A stretch of 10,146 nucleotides of DNA from Mollicutes bacterium (GTDB lineage: Bacteria > Bacillota_I > Bacilli_A > RF39 > UBA660): contig DUUS01000081.1 in the NCBI GenBank assembly GCA_012841465.1, forward strand, positions 1 through 10,146, read 5' to 3'. Under the pieces are notes generated by a model, which searched no databases, was not told the origin of the DNA, and worked only from the letters and a program-made list of their open reading frames with translations. Below are positions 1 through 5,944 of the stretch, piece by piece (position 1 is the stretch's first letter; every line of letters begins with the position of its first letter). The translations under genes and the position numbers were made by a program.

Positions 1-15
1 TAGAGAGGAAAAGAT

Positions 16-897
16 ATGAAATTAGAATTTAAAAATGTAAGTAAAACTTATACGGACAAAAAAGTTGTTGATGATATTTCATTTGAAATAACTAAACCAA
101 GTATCTTTGGTTTCTTAGGAACCAATGGTGCGGGTAAAACAACTTCGATTAGAATGATGCTTGGAATCATAAAAAAAGATTCGGGAAGTATTTTATTAGA
201 TGGAAAAGAAATAAATAGAAAAAATGTTAATTTTGGTTATATGCCTGAAGAAAGAGGACTTTATCCTAAAGTAACAGTTTATAACCAACTAATGTATTTT
301 TCACTTCTTAAAGGAATAAATAAAAAAGATGCGGATATTTCAATTAGATACTGGCTAGAGAAGTTAGAAATGACTGAGTATATCGATATGGATGCCGAAA
401 AATTATCTAAAGGTAATCAGCAGAAAATTCAGTTTATTATAGCGGTTATGAATGATCCTGATTTAATCGTACTTGATGAACCATTTAGTGGTCTTGATCC
501 AGTAAATACTGAAATGCTAAAAAAAGTTATTTTATCATTAGTTAAAGAAGGAAAATATATTATTATGTCTGGTCATCAAATGAGTCAAATAGAAGAGTTT
601 TGTAGTGATATATTAATTCTTGATAAAGGTAAATGTGTTCTTCAAGGTAATTTAAAAGAAATAAAAGATAGTTATGATAGTAATAAATTAGAAATTATTA
701 CTAATGACAATATCGATAACCATTTAAAAAATTTTAAGTATCGAAATATTGATAATGTCTATTTAATTGATATTGAATCAAAAGATGAAGGTCAGAAAAT
801 ATTTGAATCACTTATAAAAGATAAAGTTGAAATATTAAAGTATGAACTTAAAAAACCTAGTCTAAATGATATATTTATTGAGAAGGTAGGTAATTAA
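16..897 (+). CDS. ABC-2 type exporter ATP-binding subunit (NatA/YhaQ-like)
   Basis: ATPase that would power the permease encoded next to it, at the inner face of the membrane. Seen in the 293-residue protein: Walker A GTNGAGKTT at 35-43 (Thr36 where Pro is usual), signature LSKGNQQ at 130-136, Walker B LIVLDEP at 150-156, D-loop SGLD at 158-161, and a switch His in the MSGHQM stretch near 190. The C-terminal extension after about 205 ends with the PSLNDIFIEK motif typical of NatA-class ATPases. Length and the KGNQQKIQ signature resemble Bacillus YhaQ (family knowledge). The ATG follows an AGAGGAA SD at 4-10. The permease ATG is one base past this stop, so the two genes are co-transcribed and probably coupled. 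Substrate unknown: NatAB (sodium) and YhaQP are the nearest named types, but sequence alone does not decide. The promoter is outside the window. Confidence 0.93.
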   Translation: MKLEFKNVSKTYTDKKVVDDISFEITKPSIFGFLGTNGAGKTTSIRMMLGIIKKDSGSILLDGKEINRKNVNFGYMPEERGLYPKVTVYNQLMYFSLLKGINKKDADISIRYWLEKLEMTEYIDMDAEKLSKGNQQKIQFIIAVMNDPDLIVLDEPFSGLDPVNTEMLKKVILSLVKEGKYIIMSGHQMSQIEEFCSDILILDKGKCVLQGNLKEIKDSYDSNKLEIITNDNIDNHLKNFKYRNIDNVYLIDIESKDEGQKIFESLIKDKVEILKYELKKPSLNDIFIEKVGN

Positions 898-898
898 A

Positions 899-2140
899 AT
901 GAAAGATACACTAATAGTTGCTAAATTTACAGCAATTGAAATGATGAAGAAAAAAGCTTTTAAAATAACAATGGCAATATTACTAATTGGTATAATAATT
1001 GGATTTAATATTCCTAATATTGTTAATTTATTTAAAAAAGATAGTCCGGATATTGGTGGTATTGATTCTGGTGAAGTTATTTTAGTAATGGATGAAGATG
1101 ATATTTATAAAGGAAGCTTAGAATCGCTTAATCAAATGCATCTTGGCTATTTGTTTGAAATAACAAGTGAAGTAAAAACAAAAGAAGAATTAAAGAATCT
1201 TCTTGAAGAAAAGAAAATAGAAGCAGCAATAAAAGTAAGTTTAAAAGAATCAGAAGTAAAACTTGATTATTATACAGAAAGTATTGGGCTAACTGGTTAT
1301 ACCCTGGTAGACAGTAGTATCTTTAGTGATTTATATAAAAATGTTAAGTTATCAGAATATGGACTTACTGAAGAAGAAATTATTGAAGTAAATACGCCAC
1401 TTTCTTTTGAAGTAATTGAACTTCATGATGGAAAATCTGGAGCTATTCTTACAATAGCAATGTTTTTGTGTATGATACTGTTTTTTGCAATTTATTATTG
1501 TGCTTACCAAGTAGCATCATCAATTACAGTAGAAAAAACTAGTAAGTTAATGGACACATTAATAACTTCAGTATCGCCTAAATCTATAGTAGTCGGTAAA
1601 ACCCTAGGAATTGGCTTTGTTGGACTAGTGCAGGTGCTTGCTGTAATAATAACAGCATTCGTTTCTTATCAAATGTTTTTTCCAAAAGAACTTATTGTAG
1701 GAACGATAGATTTATCTTCGGTAACACTTGGCTTTGCTCTTGTATCAATTATTTACTTTATTTTAGGATATACATTTTATGCATTTATTTATGCTCTTAC
1801 AGGATCGCTTGTAAGTAAGCCTGAAGATGTTCAGCAAGCAGGAGGATTAATATCAATTGTTGTCTTAATCGGATTTTATCTAGCGTATTTTTCAATGCTA
1901 AATCCAGCAAGTGGCTTTAATAATGTAGCATCGCTTATTCCACTATCATCTGCTTTTAGTGTTCCGGCAAGATATATGACTGGAGCAGTAGGCTATGGAG
2001 AGCTATTGCTATCTATAAGTATACTTATAGTTAGTATAGTTATAGTTGCTTATATTTCGATTAAAATATATTCAAATGCAATACTAAACTATGGAACTAA
2101 ATTTAATATAAAAACAATGATTGAAATGTTTAAAAGATAA
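899..2140 (+). CDS. ABC-2 type exporter permease (NatB/YhaP-like)
   Basis: Membrane subunit partnering the ATPase just upstream. The 413 residues show the ABC-2 (ABC2_membrane_3) layout. TM1 lies at about 21-43, followed by a roughly 135-residue extracytoplasmic domain rich in Glu/Lys. Five more helices lie at about 181-206, 231-257, 275-300, 314-334 and 367-391. The segment VEKTSKLMDTLITSVSP (211-227) between TM2 and TM3 is the conserved cytoplasmic stretch of the family, thought to contact the ATPase. The large loop after TM1 and the total length match NatB/YhaP proteins (family knowledge). The SD (GGTAGG region, about 885-890) lies in the end of the ATPase gene. A strong terminator begins seven bases after the stop, so the pair ends its operon here. 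Exported substrate not determinable. Confidence 0.9.
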   Translation: MKDTLIVAKFTAIEMMKKKAFKITMAILLIGIIIGFNIPNIVNLFKKDSPDIGGIDSGEVILVMDEDDIYKGSLESLNQMHLGYLFEITSEVKTKEELKNLLEEKKIEAAIKVSLKESEVKLDYYTESIGLTGYTLVDSSIFSDLYKNVKLSEYGLTEEEIIEVNTPLSFEVIELHDGKSGAILTIAMFLCMILFFAIYYCAYQVASSITVEKTSKLMDTLITSVSPKSIVVGKTLGIGFVGLVQVLAVIITAFVSYQMFFPKELIVGTIDLSSVTLGFALVSIIYFILGYTFYAFIYALTGSLVSKPEDVQQAGGLISIVVLIGFYLAYFSMLNPASGFNNVASLIPLSSAFSVPARYMTGAVGYGELLLSISILIVSIVIVAYISIKIYSNAILNYGTKFNIKTMIEMFKR

Positions 2141-2146
2141 TAATAT

Positions 2147-2178
2147 AAAAAGCACGCAATTTTCCTTGCGTGCTTTTT
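2147..2178. terminator. Bidirectional intrinsic terminator between convergent genes
   Basis: Perfect 13-bp inverted repeat: AAAAAGCACGCAA (2147-2159) and TTGCGTGCTTTTT (2166-2178), with a six-base loop. It ends in T5 on the + strand and in T5 on the - strand, so it can stop both the ABC operon and the convergent small gene. Confidence 0.93.
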
Positions 2179-2184
2179 AAGTGG

Positions 2185-2204
2185 AAAAAGAAGTTTTCAA
2201 CTTC
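2185..2204 (-). terminator. Short intrinsic terminator for the minus-strand small gene
   Basis: Read on the minus strand: GAAGTT, loop GAA, AACTTC, then TTTTT (plus-strand positions 2204 down to 2185). It lies six bases past the stop of the minus-strand gene, upstream of the shared 2147-2178 hairpin. The six-bp stem is short, but the T tract is clean. Confidence 0.6.
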
Positions 2205-2209
2205 CTTTA

Positions 2210-2413
2210 TTAACAGTGATTGTGATGATCTTTGCCACTACCGCCACTCCATGACCATCCCGCACCTATAATTATAACCAGTAAGATGAACAATACTATC
2301 CATAAAGCTGCTCCTAAACCATAGCCTTGGGTAGTTCCTACATACGTTCCTGATGGACAACATGGTGAAGCATAACCAGGAGTTTGACCTCCACTATATC
2401 CATAATAATACAT
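2210..2413 (-). CDS. YjcZ-like small single-pass membrane protein
   Basis: 67-residue protein with three parts. Residues 1-32 are rich in Tyr, Gly and Ser and contain a Cys-Cys pair at 18-19. Residues 34-54 form one hydrophobic helix, GLGAALWIVLFILLVIIIGA. The tail is GWSWSGGSGKDHHNHC with three His and a final Cys. The helix followed by Gly-Ala resembles the YjcZ/YrbJ tiny sporulation proteins of Bacillus, whose core reads about FALIVVLFILLIIVGA (family knowledge), but the N-terminal half is longer and the His/Cys tail unusual. Coding is supported by a very strong SD (AAAGGAGGT, plus-strand 2420-2428) six bases before the ATG and by a terminator right after the stop. It is monocistronic and convergent with the ABC operon. 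Role unknown; spore coat or envelope localisation is inference. The Cys/His could bind metal, untested. Confidence 0.82.
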   Translation of the reverse strand: MYYYGYSGGQTPGYASPCCPSGTYVGTTQGYGLGAALWIVLFILLVIIIGAGWSWSGGSGKDHHNHC

Positions 2414-2434
2414 TCTTATACCTCCTTTGTATCT

Positions 2435-2440
2435 ATTATA
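2435..2440 (-). promoter_or_regulatory. Candidate -10 box for the minus-strand small gene
   Basis: TATAAT on the minus strand, 22 bases before the ATG. No TTGACA lies at a 16-18 base spacing, and the start site implied would fall at the edge of the SD, giving a very short leader. It could instead be a sporulation-sigma promoter that I cannot resolve. Confidence 0.35.
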
Positions 2441-2482
2441 GTTTACTCAAATGGGCTCACTTTTGACATAACTTTTTTGAAA

Positions 2483-2509
2483 TAGTTATTACTTTTTAAA
2501 AAATAACTA
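2483..2509. repeat. 8-bp inverted repeat in intergenic DNA
   Basis: TAGTTATT (2483-2490) and AATAACTA (2502-2509) around an 11-base loop. The stem is AT-only with no T tract, so a terminator is unlikely. It may be an operator or chance in AT-rich DNA. Around it, the 2414-2588 stretch holds no supportable gene. Confidence 0.3.
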
Positions 2510-2566
2510 ATATATTTAATGCGAAATATAACTAAAAGTTACTCAAATAAATACAGATTTTTAAAG

Positions 2567-2581
2567 TTTGCAAAATGCAAA
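2567..2581. repeat. Palindrome upstream of the SOS-like promoter
   Basis: TTTGCA (2567-2572), AAA, TGCAAA (2576-2581), ending seven bases before the TTGACA box. Its position suits an upstream operator, but no known regulator is recognised. Confidence 0.3.
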
Positions 2582-2588
2582 AAAACCA

Positions 2589-2617
2589 TTGACAAAGAAA
2601 CAGATGTTCGATAAACT
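2589..2617 (+). promoter_or_regulatory. SigA-type promoter of the broken AlbA_2 gene
   Basis: A perfect -35 TTGACA (2589-2594), a 17-base spacer and a -10 TAAACT (2612-2617; 4 of 6 consensus). The likely transcript begins near 2624, and an AGGAG SD lies at 2630-2634, seven bases before the ACG codon where the coding frame should begin. The spacer carries the LexA-like box listed separately. Confidence 0.65.
2597..2610 (+). promoter_or_regulatory. SOS box-like LexA/DinR operator
   Basis: GAAACAGATGTTCG matches the Gram-positive SOS consensus CGAACRNRYGTTCG at 12 of 14 positions. The right half-site is perfect; the left differs at its first two bases. It fills the spacer between the -35 and -10 boxes, where LexA would block polymerase, which argues against chance. 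This suggests the downstream gene was DNA-damage inducible. The consensus is established for Bacillus; its use in this lineage is inference. Confidence 0.55.
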
Positions 2618-2641
2618 GTAAATGTAACCAGGAGTGAGAAT

Positions 2642-4335
2642 ACGGATATTAAAAAAATTATTAATAATAAAGATGAAACAAGTAAAGTAGAATTTAAAGT
2701 TGACTTGCCAATTTAAAAAAAAGATTACAAGAACTTTCTTAAAGACATCAGTGGATTTGCTAATACTAGTGGCGGAAGTATTATCTGGGGAATAGATGAT
2801 AAAACTAGAGAAGTAGTTGGTGTTAAAAACACAACATCAAAACTAGAGATTATAACTGATGCTATCAATGATAAAATCCAGCCCTGTCCACCATATAAAA
2901 TTGATGTTGTAAAATACAATGATAAAAAATTAATTGTCGTAGAGATTAAGGTTGGAAAAAATCCTCCATACTTTTTATGGACAAAAGCTAATAAAGAAGC
3001 TTATTTAAGAAGAGGGTTATCAAGTATTCCTGGTGAAACATATGAATTAAAAGAATTAATATTAGAGAGTTTAAATAAGAAGTGGGATACAAGAGTATCA
3101 GAGGTTAAATTAGAAGATGTAATTTTTAATGATTTGAAAAACGAATATAAAAACAAATTAGGTAAAGCTTTAACCGAAGATAAATTTGAAGCGCTTGGAT
3201 TAATTGATAATAACGGTATGTTAACAAATACTGGCGTAGTATTTTCTGATCAGGGCTTATTTCATTCTCAAGTATTTTGTACAAGGTGGCTTGGACTAAC
3301 AATGAGCGAGGCAACTGACAGTAAAAACTTTTCAGGTAGTTTAATAAAACTTTTAGAACAAGCTGAAACATTTATAAAAAACAACACTAAAAGTGGATGG
3401 AGAATAGGTAATCAATCATTTAGTAGAATTAATAAATATGAATATGATATCGATTCAGTGAGAGAGGCGATTTTGAACGGATTGGCACATCGTTGTTATG
3501 TCAGCACAGGGTGTGAAGTGCATGTTGATATATATGATGATCGTCTAGAAGTTTCTTCACCTGGAAAAATGCCAGGTGATGAATTAGTTCAAAATCTAAA
3601 TATAGAGGAAGTAATCTCTGTAAGAAGAAATGAAACTATCTGCTCAATTTTTGACCTGCTGGATTATATGGAAAGAAGAGGAAGCGGGCTCAAAAGAATC
3701 TATGATTCTTATCAAGGATTTGATATGAAGCCAACTTTTAGATCGGATAGACATTCATTTAAAGTTACTTTTCCAAGTAGGTATTATAAAGAAGAAAAAC
3801 CTAAAGTATCTAATCTAAATGAAGAAGAAATTGGAACAGAAGATATATTGGATTTAACTGATAATGAAATTGCCGTTTTAAATTTAATTAATTTAAATAA
3901 AAGTATTACTAGAAAAGAGTTGTCTGCGAAATTAGCAAAAGTGAATCTACTATCAAACGCTCAATAAAAAGATTGAAAGAATTAAAATGCATTGAAAGAG
4001 TTGGCACTAACAAAAAAGGATATTGGAAAGTATTATATATTGTTGATGAAGATTTTTTTAATAATCAAAAAACAAACATCCGAACACTTGGAAAACAAAA
4101 ACCAGTACAAAATAAAAATATGAGTGGAACTATAAAATATGTTTATGAGTTAATTTCAAATAATCCAGAAATCACTTACCAAGAATTATCTGATAAACTT
4201 AATAAAAGTCTAACATCAATCAAAAGATGTGTTAAGAAATTAAAAAAACATGGTTATATAAATAGAGTTGGAACTCCTAGAACAGGTCATTGGGAAATAT
4301 TAACTGATAATTCGGATAATTATTTCGAAGAATAG
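2642..4335 (+). pseudogene. Broken AlbA_2 / HATPase_c_4 / tandem winged-helix protein
   Basis: Conceptual product of about 564 residues, disrupted at three sites. The expected start codon is ACG (2642-2644), spaced correctly from AGGAG at 2630-2634. Codon 25 is TAA (2714-2716), within an LPI-stop-KKDYKNF context. One A is missing at 3937-3940, so the first frame stops at 3967 while the next frame carries on the homology to 4335. Domains by restored numbering: AlbA_2 at about 10-130 (VEFK 16-19, SGFANTSGGSIIWGI 37-51, YLRRG 121-125); HATPase_c_4 (REAILNGLAHR 274-284, DRLEVSSPG 300-308, RRGSGLKR 345-352), with Cys where HRDY is usual; winged helices at about 405-465 and 493-555. Homologues are often annotated as Schlafen-type or RecG-like ATP-binding regulators (family knowledge); their role is poorly defined. 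Everything else is intact, so decay looks recent. A short internal restart at Met codon 193 (3218) has no SD. Confidence 0.85.
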
Positions 4336-4380
4336 ATATCTCAAGTATTATATTGAGTCCGCAATAATACCCCGCCCGAT

Positions 4381-4512
4381 GGTTACCCTGATGTTGACCC
4401 TAATGATGACCCTAATGCTAACCCGAATGATGACCCTAATGATGACCCTAATGATGACCCTAATGATGACCCTGATGTTGGCCCAAATGTTGACCCTAAT
4501 GCAGACCCTGAT
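4381..4512 (+). repeat. Eleven 12-bp tandem repeats (GATGACCCTAAT type)
   Basis: Eleven uninterrupted 12-base units with consensus GATGACCCTAAT. Read from 4381 each unit is four codons. The third is always Pro (CCT, CCG or CCA, all synonymous) and the fourth always Asn or Asp, giving GYPD, VDPN, DDPN, ANPN and so on, then NTL and TAA at 4522-4524. Strict phase and synonymous Pro changes point to past coding. The frame has no start codon after the TGA at 4354. The minus strand carries a GGG tract every 12 bases, notable in such AT-rich DNA. Confidence 0.9.
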
Positions 4513-4534
4513 AATACCCTTTAATGATGACTAT

Positions 4535-4730
4535 GATGGTGATATGAAGGTACTAATGATGGTGATGTGAACATAGTAATGATGGTTAGTGAAGTTAACA
4601 ATTATAGTGCAGTAAATGGTGCAATGAGTGGTGCAATAGATGGTGATGTGAAGGCAATAACGATGGTGATATAAAAGTAATAATGATGGTGATATGAACA
4701 TAGTAATGATGGTGGTATGAACATAGTAAT
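4535..4730 (+). repeat. 23-bp direct repeats, six copies in two blocks
   Basis: Units start GATGGTGATATG and end GTAAT: 4535-4557, 4558-4580, then 4639-4661, 4662-4684, 4685-4707 and 4708-4730. The two blocks are split by a 58-base insert (4581-4638) that contains three 12-base units near AGTGCAGTAAAT (4606-4641, overlapping the next copy). The last two copies differ at one base. Because 23 is not a multiple of three, reading frames rotate and meet stops, so the present array is not coding. Iteron-like spacing was considered, but no replication gene is nearby. Confidence 0.85.
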
Positions 4731-4790
4731 GAAGCAGTAAATGAAGCAGAAAATGAAGCGGAAAATGAAGCGGTAGATGAAGCAGTAAAA
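4731..4790 (+). repeat. Five 12-bp tandem repeats (GAAGCAGTAAAT type)
   Basis: Five consecutive 12-base units of the form GAAGCRGWARAT (last copy ends AAA), encoding EAVN, EAEN, EAEN, EAVD, EAVK and then KY with TAA at 4797-4799. The Ala codon varies only as GCA/GCG. The units resemble the 12-base units at 4606-4641 (AGTGCAGTAAAT and variants), so both probably descend from one repeat. The frame is open from 4710 but has no start codon. Confidence 0.8.
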
Positions 4791-4827
4791 AAGTATTAAT
4801 ATATGATAGACTATTATAGGAGGATAT

Positions 4828-5310
4828 ATGGATTTAGAAAAAATAAAAGAATATGTAAAAGAAAAGTATAAAGGACAAACAAGAATACAAGGTACTCCTT
4901 ATTTTGATCATCCTTTAGCTGTATCTAAAATTCTTAAAGTTAAAGGTTTTAATTTGGATTATCAAGTGGTTGGTTTAATACATGATCTTTTAGAAGATAC
5001 TGATGCTAGTGAAGAAGAAATATTATCTTTAACTAATGAAGATGTTTTAAAAGCAGTTAAGGTACTAACGAAAGATAAAAATTATATTATGAATGATTAT
5101 ATAAATAGCATTAAAGAAAATGAAATTGCTAAAATTGTAAAACTTGCTGATAGAGTTCATAATTTGAGTGAGGCTCATTATGCTTCACTAGAGTTTATCT
5201 CTGATTATATCAAGGAAACAAGAGAGTGGTATGTTCCAATAAGTTATAATACTCCTTTTGAAAAAGATATAGAATATTGGTTATTAATTTTGGAAGAGAA
5301 GTTTAAATAA
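4828..5310 (+). CDS. HD-domain phosphohydrolase, RelA/SpoT hydrolase-like
   Basis: 160-residue single-domain enzyme. Seen: DHPLAV with His28, the paired HD at 52-53 inside LIHDLLEDT with Glu56-Asp57, then LTK at 80-82 and KLADRVHNL with Asp108. These are the metal-binding and catalytic positions of the HD hydrolase domain of RelA/SpoT and of small alarmone hydrolases such as MESH1 (family knowledge). No synthetase, TGS or ACT domain is present. Degradation of (p)ppGpp is possible, but short HD proteins also act on other nucleotides, so the substrate is open. The start is fixed by AGGAGG at 4818-4823, four bases before ATG. It sits between the repeat field and ruvA, 65 bases upstream of ruvA's start. 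No terminator separates them, so readthrough into ruvA is possible, though ruvA has its own promoter. The gene's own promoter is not clear. Confidence 0.85.
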   Translation: MDLEKIKEYVKEKYKGQTRIQGTPYFDHPLAVSKILKVKGFNLDYQVVGLIHDLLEDTDASEEEILSLTNEDVLKAVKVLTKDKNYIMNDYINSIKENEIAKIVKLADRVHNLSEAHYASLEFISDYIKETREWYVPISYNTPFEKDIEYWLLILEEKFK

Positions 5311-5344
5311 AAAGGGCTATAAAGAACATTTTCATAGTTTAATA

Positions 5345-5353
5345 TGATATAAT
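5345..5353 (+). promoter_or_regulatory. Extended -10 promoter for the ruvA-folA operon
   Basis: TGATATAAT: a TG dinucleotide one base before a perfect TATAAT (5348-5353). The 17-base-spaced -35 position (AACATT) is poor, as is common for extended -10 promoters. The start site would be near 5360, directly at the ruvA SD (AAGGATGGTG, 5361-5370), so the leader is very short. Confidence 0.6.
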
Positions 5354-5375
5354 TTTTTATAAGGATGGTGTTTTT

Positions 5376-5924
5376 GTGTACGGATATATTAAAGGAATTG
5401 TTACAGAAATAAATACAAATAATATTATTTTAGAATGTAATAATATTGGGTATCTCATTAATGTGGCAAACCCATATACATATAAAGAGGGAGAAAGTTA
5501 TACAGTTTATTTATATAATCATATTAGAGATGATGAATATGCTCTTTATGGATTTAAAAAGATTGAAGACAAAGAGATGTTTTTAAAATTAATTAATGTA
5601 AAAGGTCTTGGACCTAAAACAGCTCTTCCTATGTTTGGACTTGGTAGTACCGCAGGTATTATTGATGCAATTGAAAGAGAAAATATTTTATATTTGAAGA
5701 AGTTTCCTAAGGTTGGAGATAAACTTGCTAGACAAATTATTCTTGATTTAAAAGGGAAGTTAGCCGTAGATAATGAGGTAGTTAGTTATGATGAAGAGCT
5801 TGCCGATGTATTATCCGGACTTGGATATAAAATTAATGATATAAAGAAAGTTCTTCCTAAAATAACAAGTGATTTATCACTTGAAGAGAAAGTAAAAGAA
5901 GCATTAAAATTAATGCTTAAATAA
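5376..5924 (+). CDS. ruvA: Holliday junction branch migration protein RuvA
   Basis: DNA-binding subunit that grips the four-way junction and loads RuvB hexamers. At 182 residues it is slightly shorter than the usual 190-205. Domains: OB-fold at 1-62 (MYGYIKG start, ALYGF at 56-60); helix-hairpin-helix motifs at about 69-88 (LINVKGLGPKTAL) and 104-128 (FPKVGDKLARQIILDLKGK); a short acidic linker; and domain III at 139-181 (DEELADVLSGLGY), which contacts RuvB. The second hairpin reads KVGDK where GIGKK is common. The start is GTG, placed by the AAGGATGGTG SD at 5361-5370 and by family alignment of MYGYIKG; no ATG is available nearby. It heads a tight operon, and the nucleotidase gene starts 20 bases after its stop. 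No full SOS box precedes it. Confidence 0.95.
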   Translation: MYGYIKGIVTEINTNNIILECNNIGYLINVANPYTYKEGESYTVYLYNHIRDDEYALYGFKKIEDKEMFLKLINVKGLGPKTALPMFGLGSTAGIIDAIERENILYLKKFPKVGDKLARQIILDLKGKLAVDNEVVSYDEELADVLSGLGYKINDIKKVLPKITSDLSLEEKVKEALKLMLK

Positions 5925-5944
5925 AAGAGAGGTGATAAATTAAC

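Larger units (their letters stand above)
4336..4827 (+). other. Gene-free repeat field, possible decayed low-complexity tail
   Basis: About 490 bases between the broken AlbA_2 gene and the HD gene, holding three consecutive tandem-repeat families (listed separately) and no intact gene. The first family is in the same frame as the last part of the pseudogene, separated only by TAG (4333-4335) and TGA (4354-4356). The last family reads in one frame (4710-4799) as a Glu/Ala-rich stretch ending KKY and TAA. The 23-bp families between them rotate frame at each copy and contain stops. I infer a former low-complexity C-terminal region, or a series of them, broken by indels. A purely non-coding minisatellite is the alternative. 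No terminator is visible here. The AGGAGG SD of the HD gene is at 4818-4823. Confidence 0.5.

Noticed and set aside
2725..2919. Minus-strand open frame of 64 codons
   Set aside because: Antisense shadow of the AlbA_2 domain, which has clear homology on the plus strand.
3126..3371. Minus-strand open frame of 81 codons
   Set aside because: Antisense shadow of the same pseudogene; no SD and low-complexity composition.
3935..3967. Programmed -1 frameshift joining the two pseudogene frames
   Set aside because: The site is GCA AAA GTG, not a canonical slippery heptamer. The start codon and codon 25 are also broken, so simple decay is the better reading.
4379..4570. Open frame of 63 codons through the 12-bp repeats (Met/Thr/Leu-rich)
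   Set aside because: No SD, composition is a by-product of the repeat in the wrong frame, and the Pro-conserving frame is the one with coding-like variation.
4381..4799. CRISPR array
   Set aside because: Units are contiguous 12- or 23-mers with no unique spacers of regular length, and no cas genes are present.
5321..5340. SOS box upstream of ruvA
   Set aside because: Only a GAACAT half-site is present; the right half does not match GTTCG.
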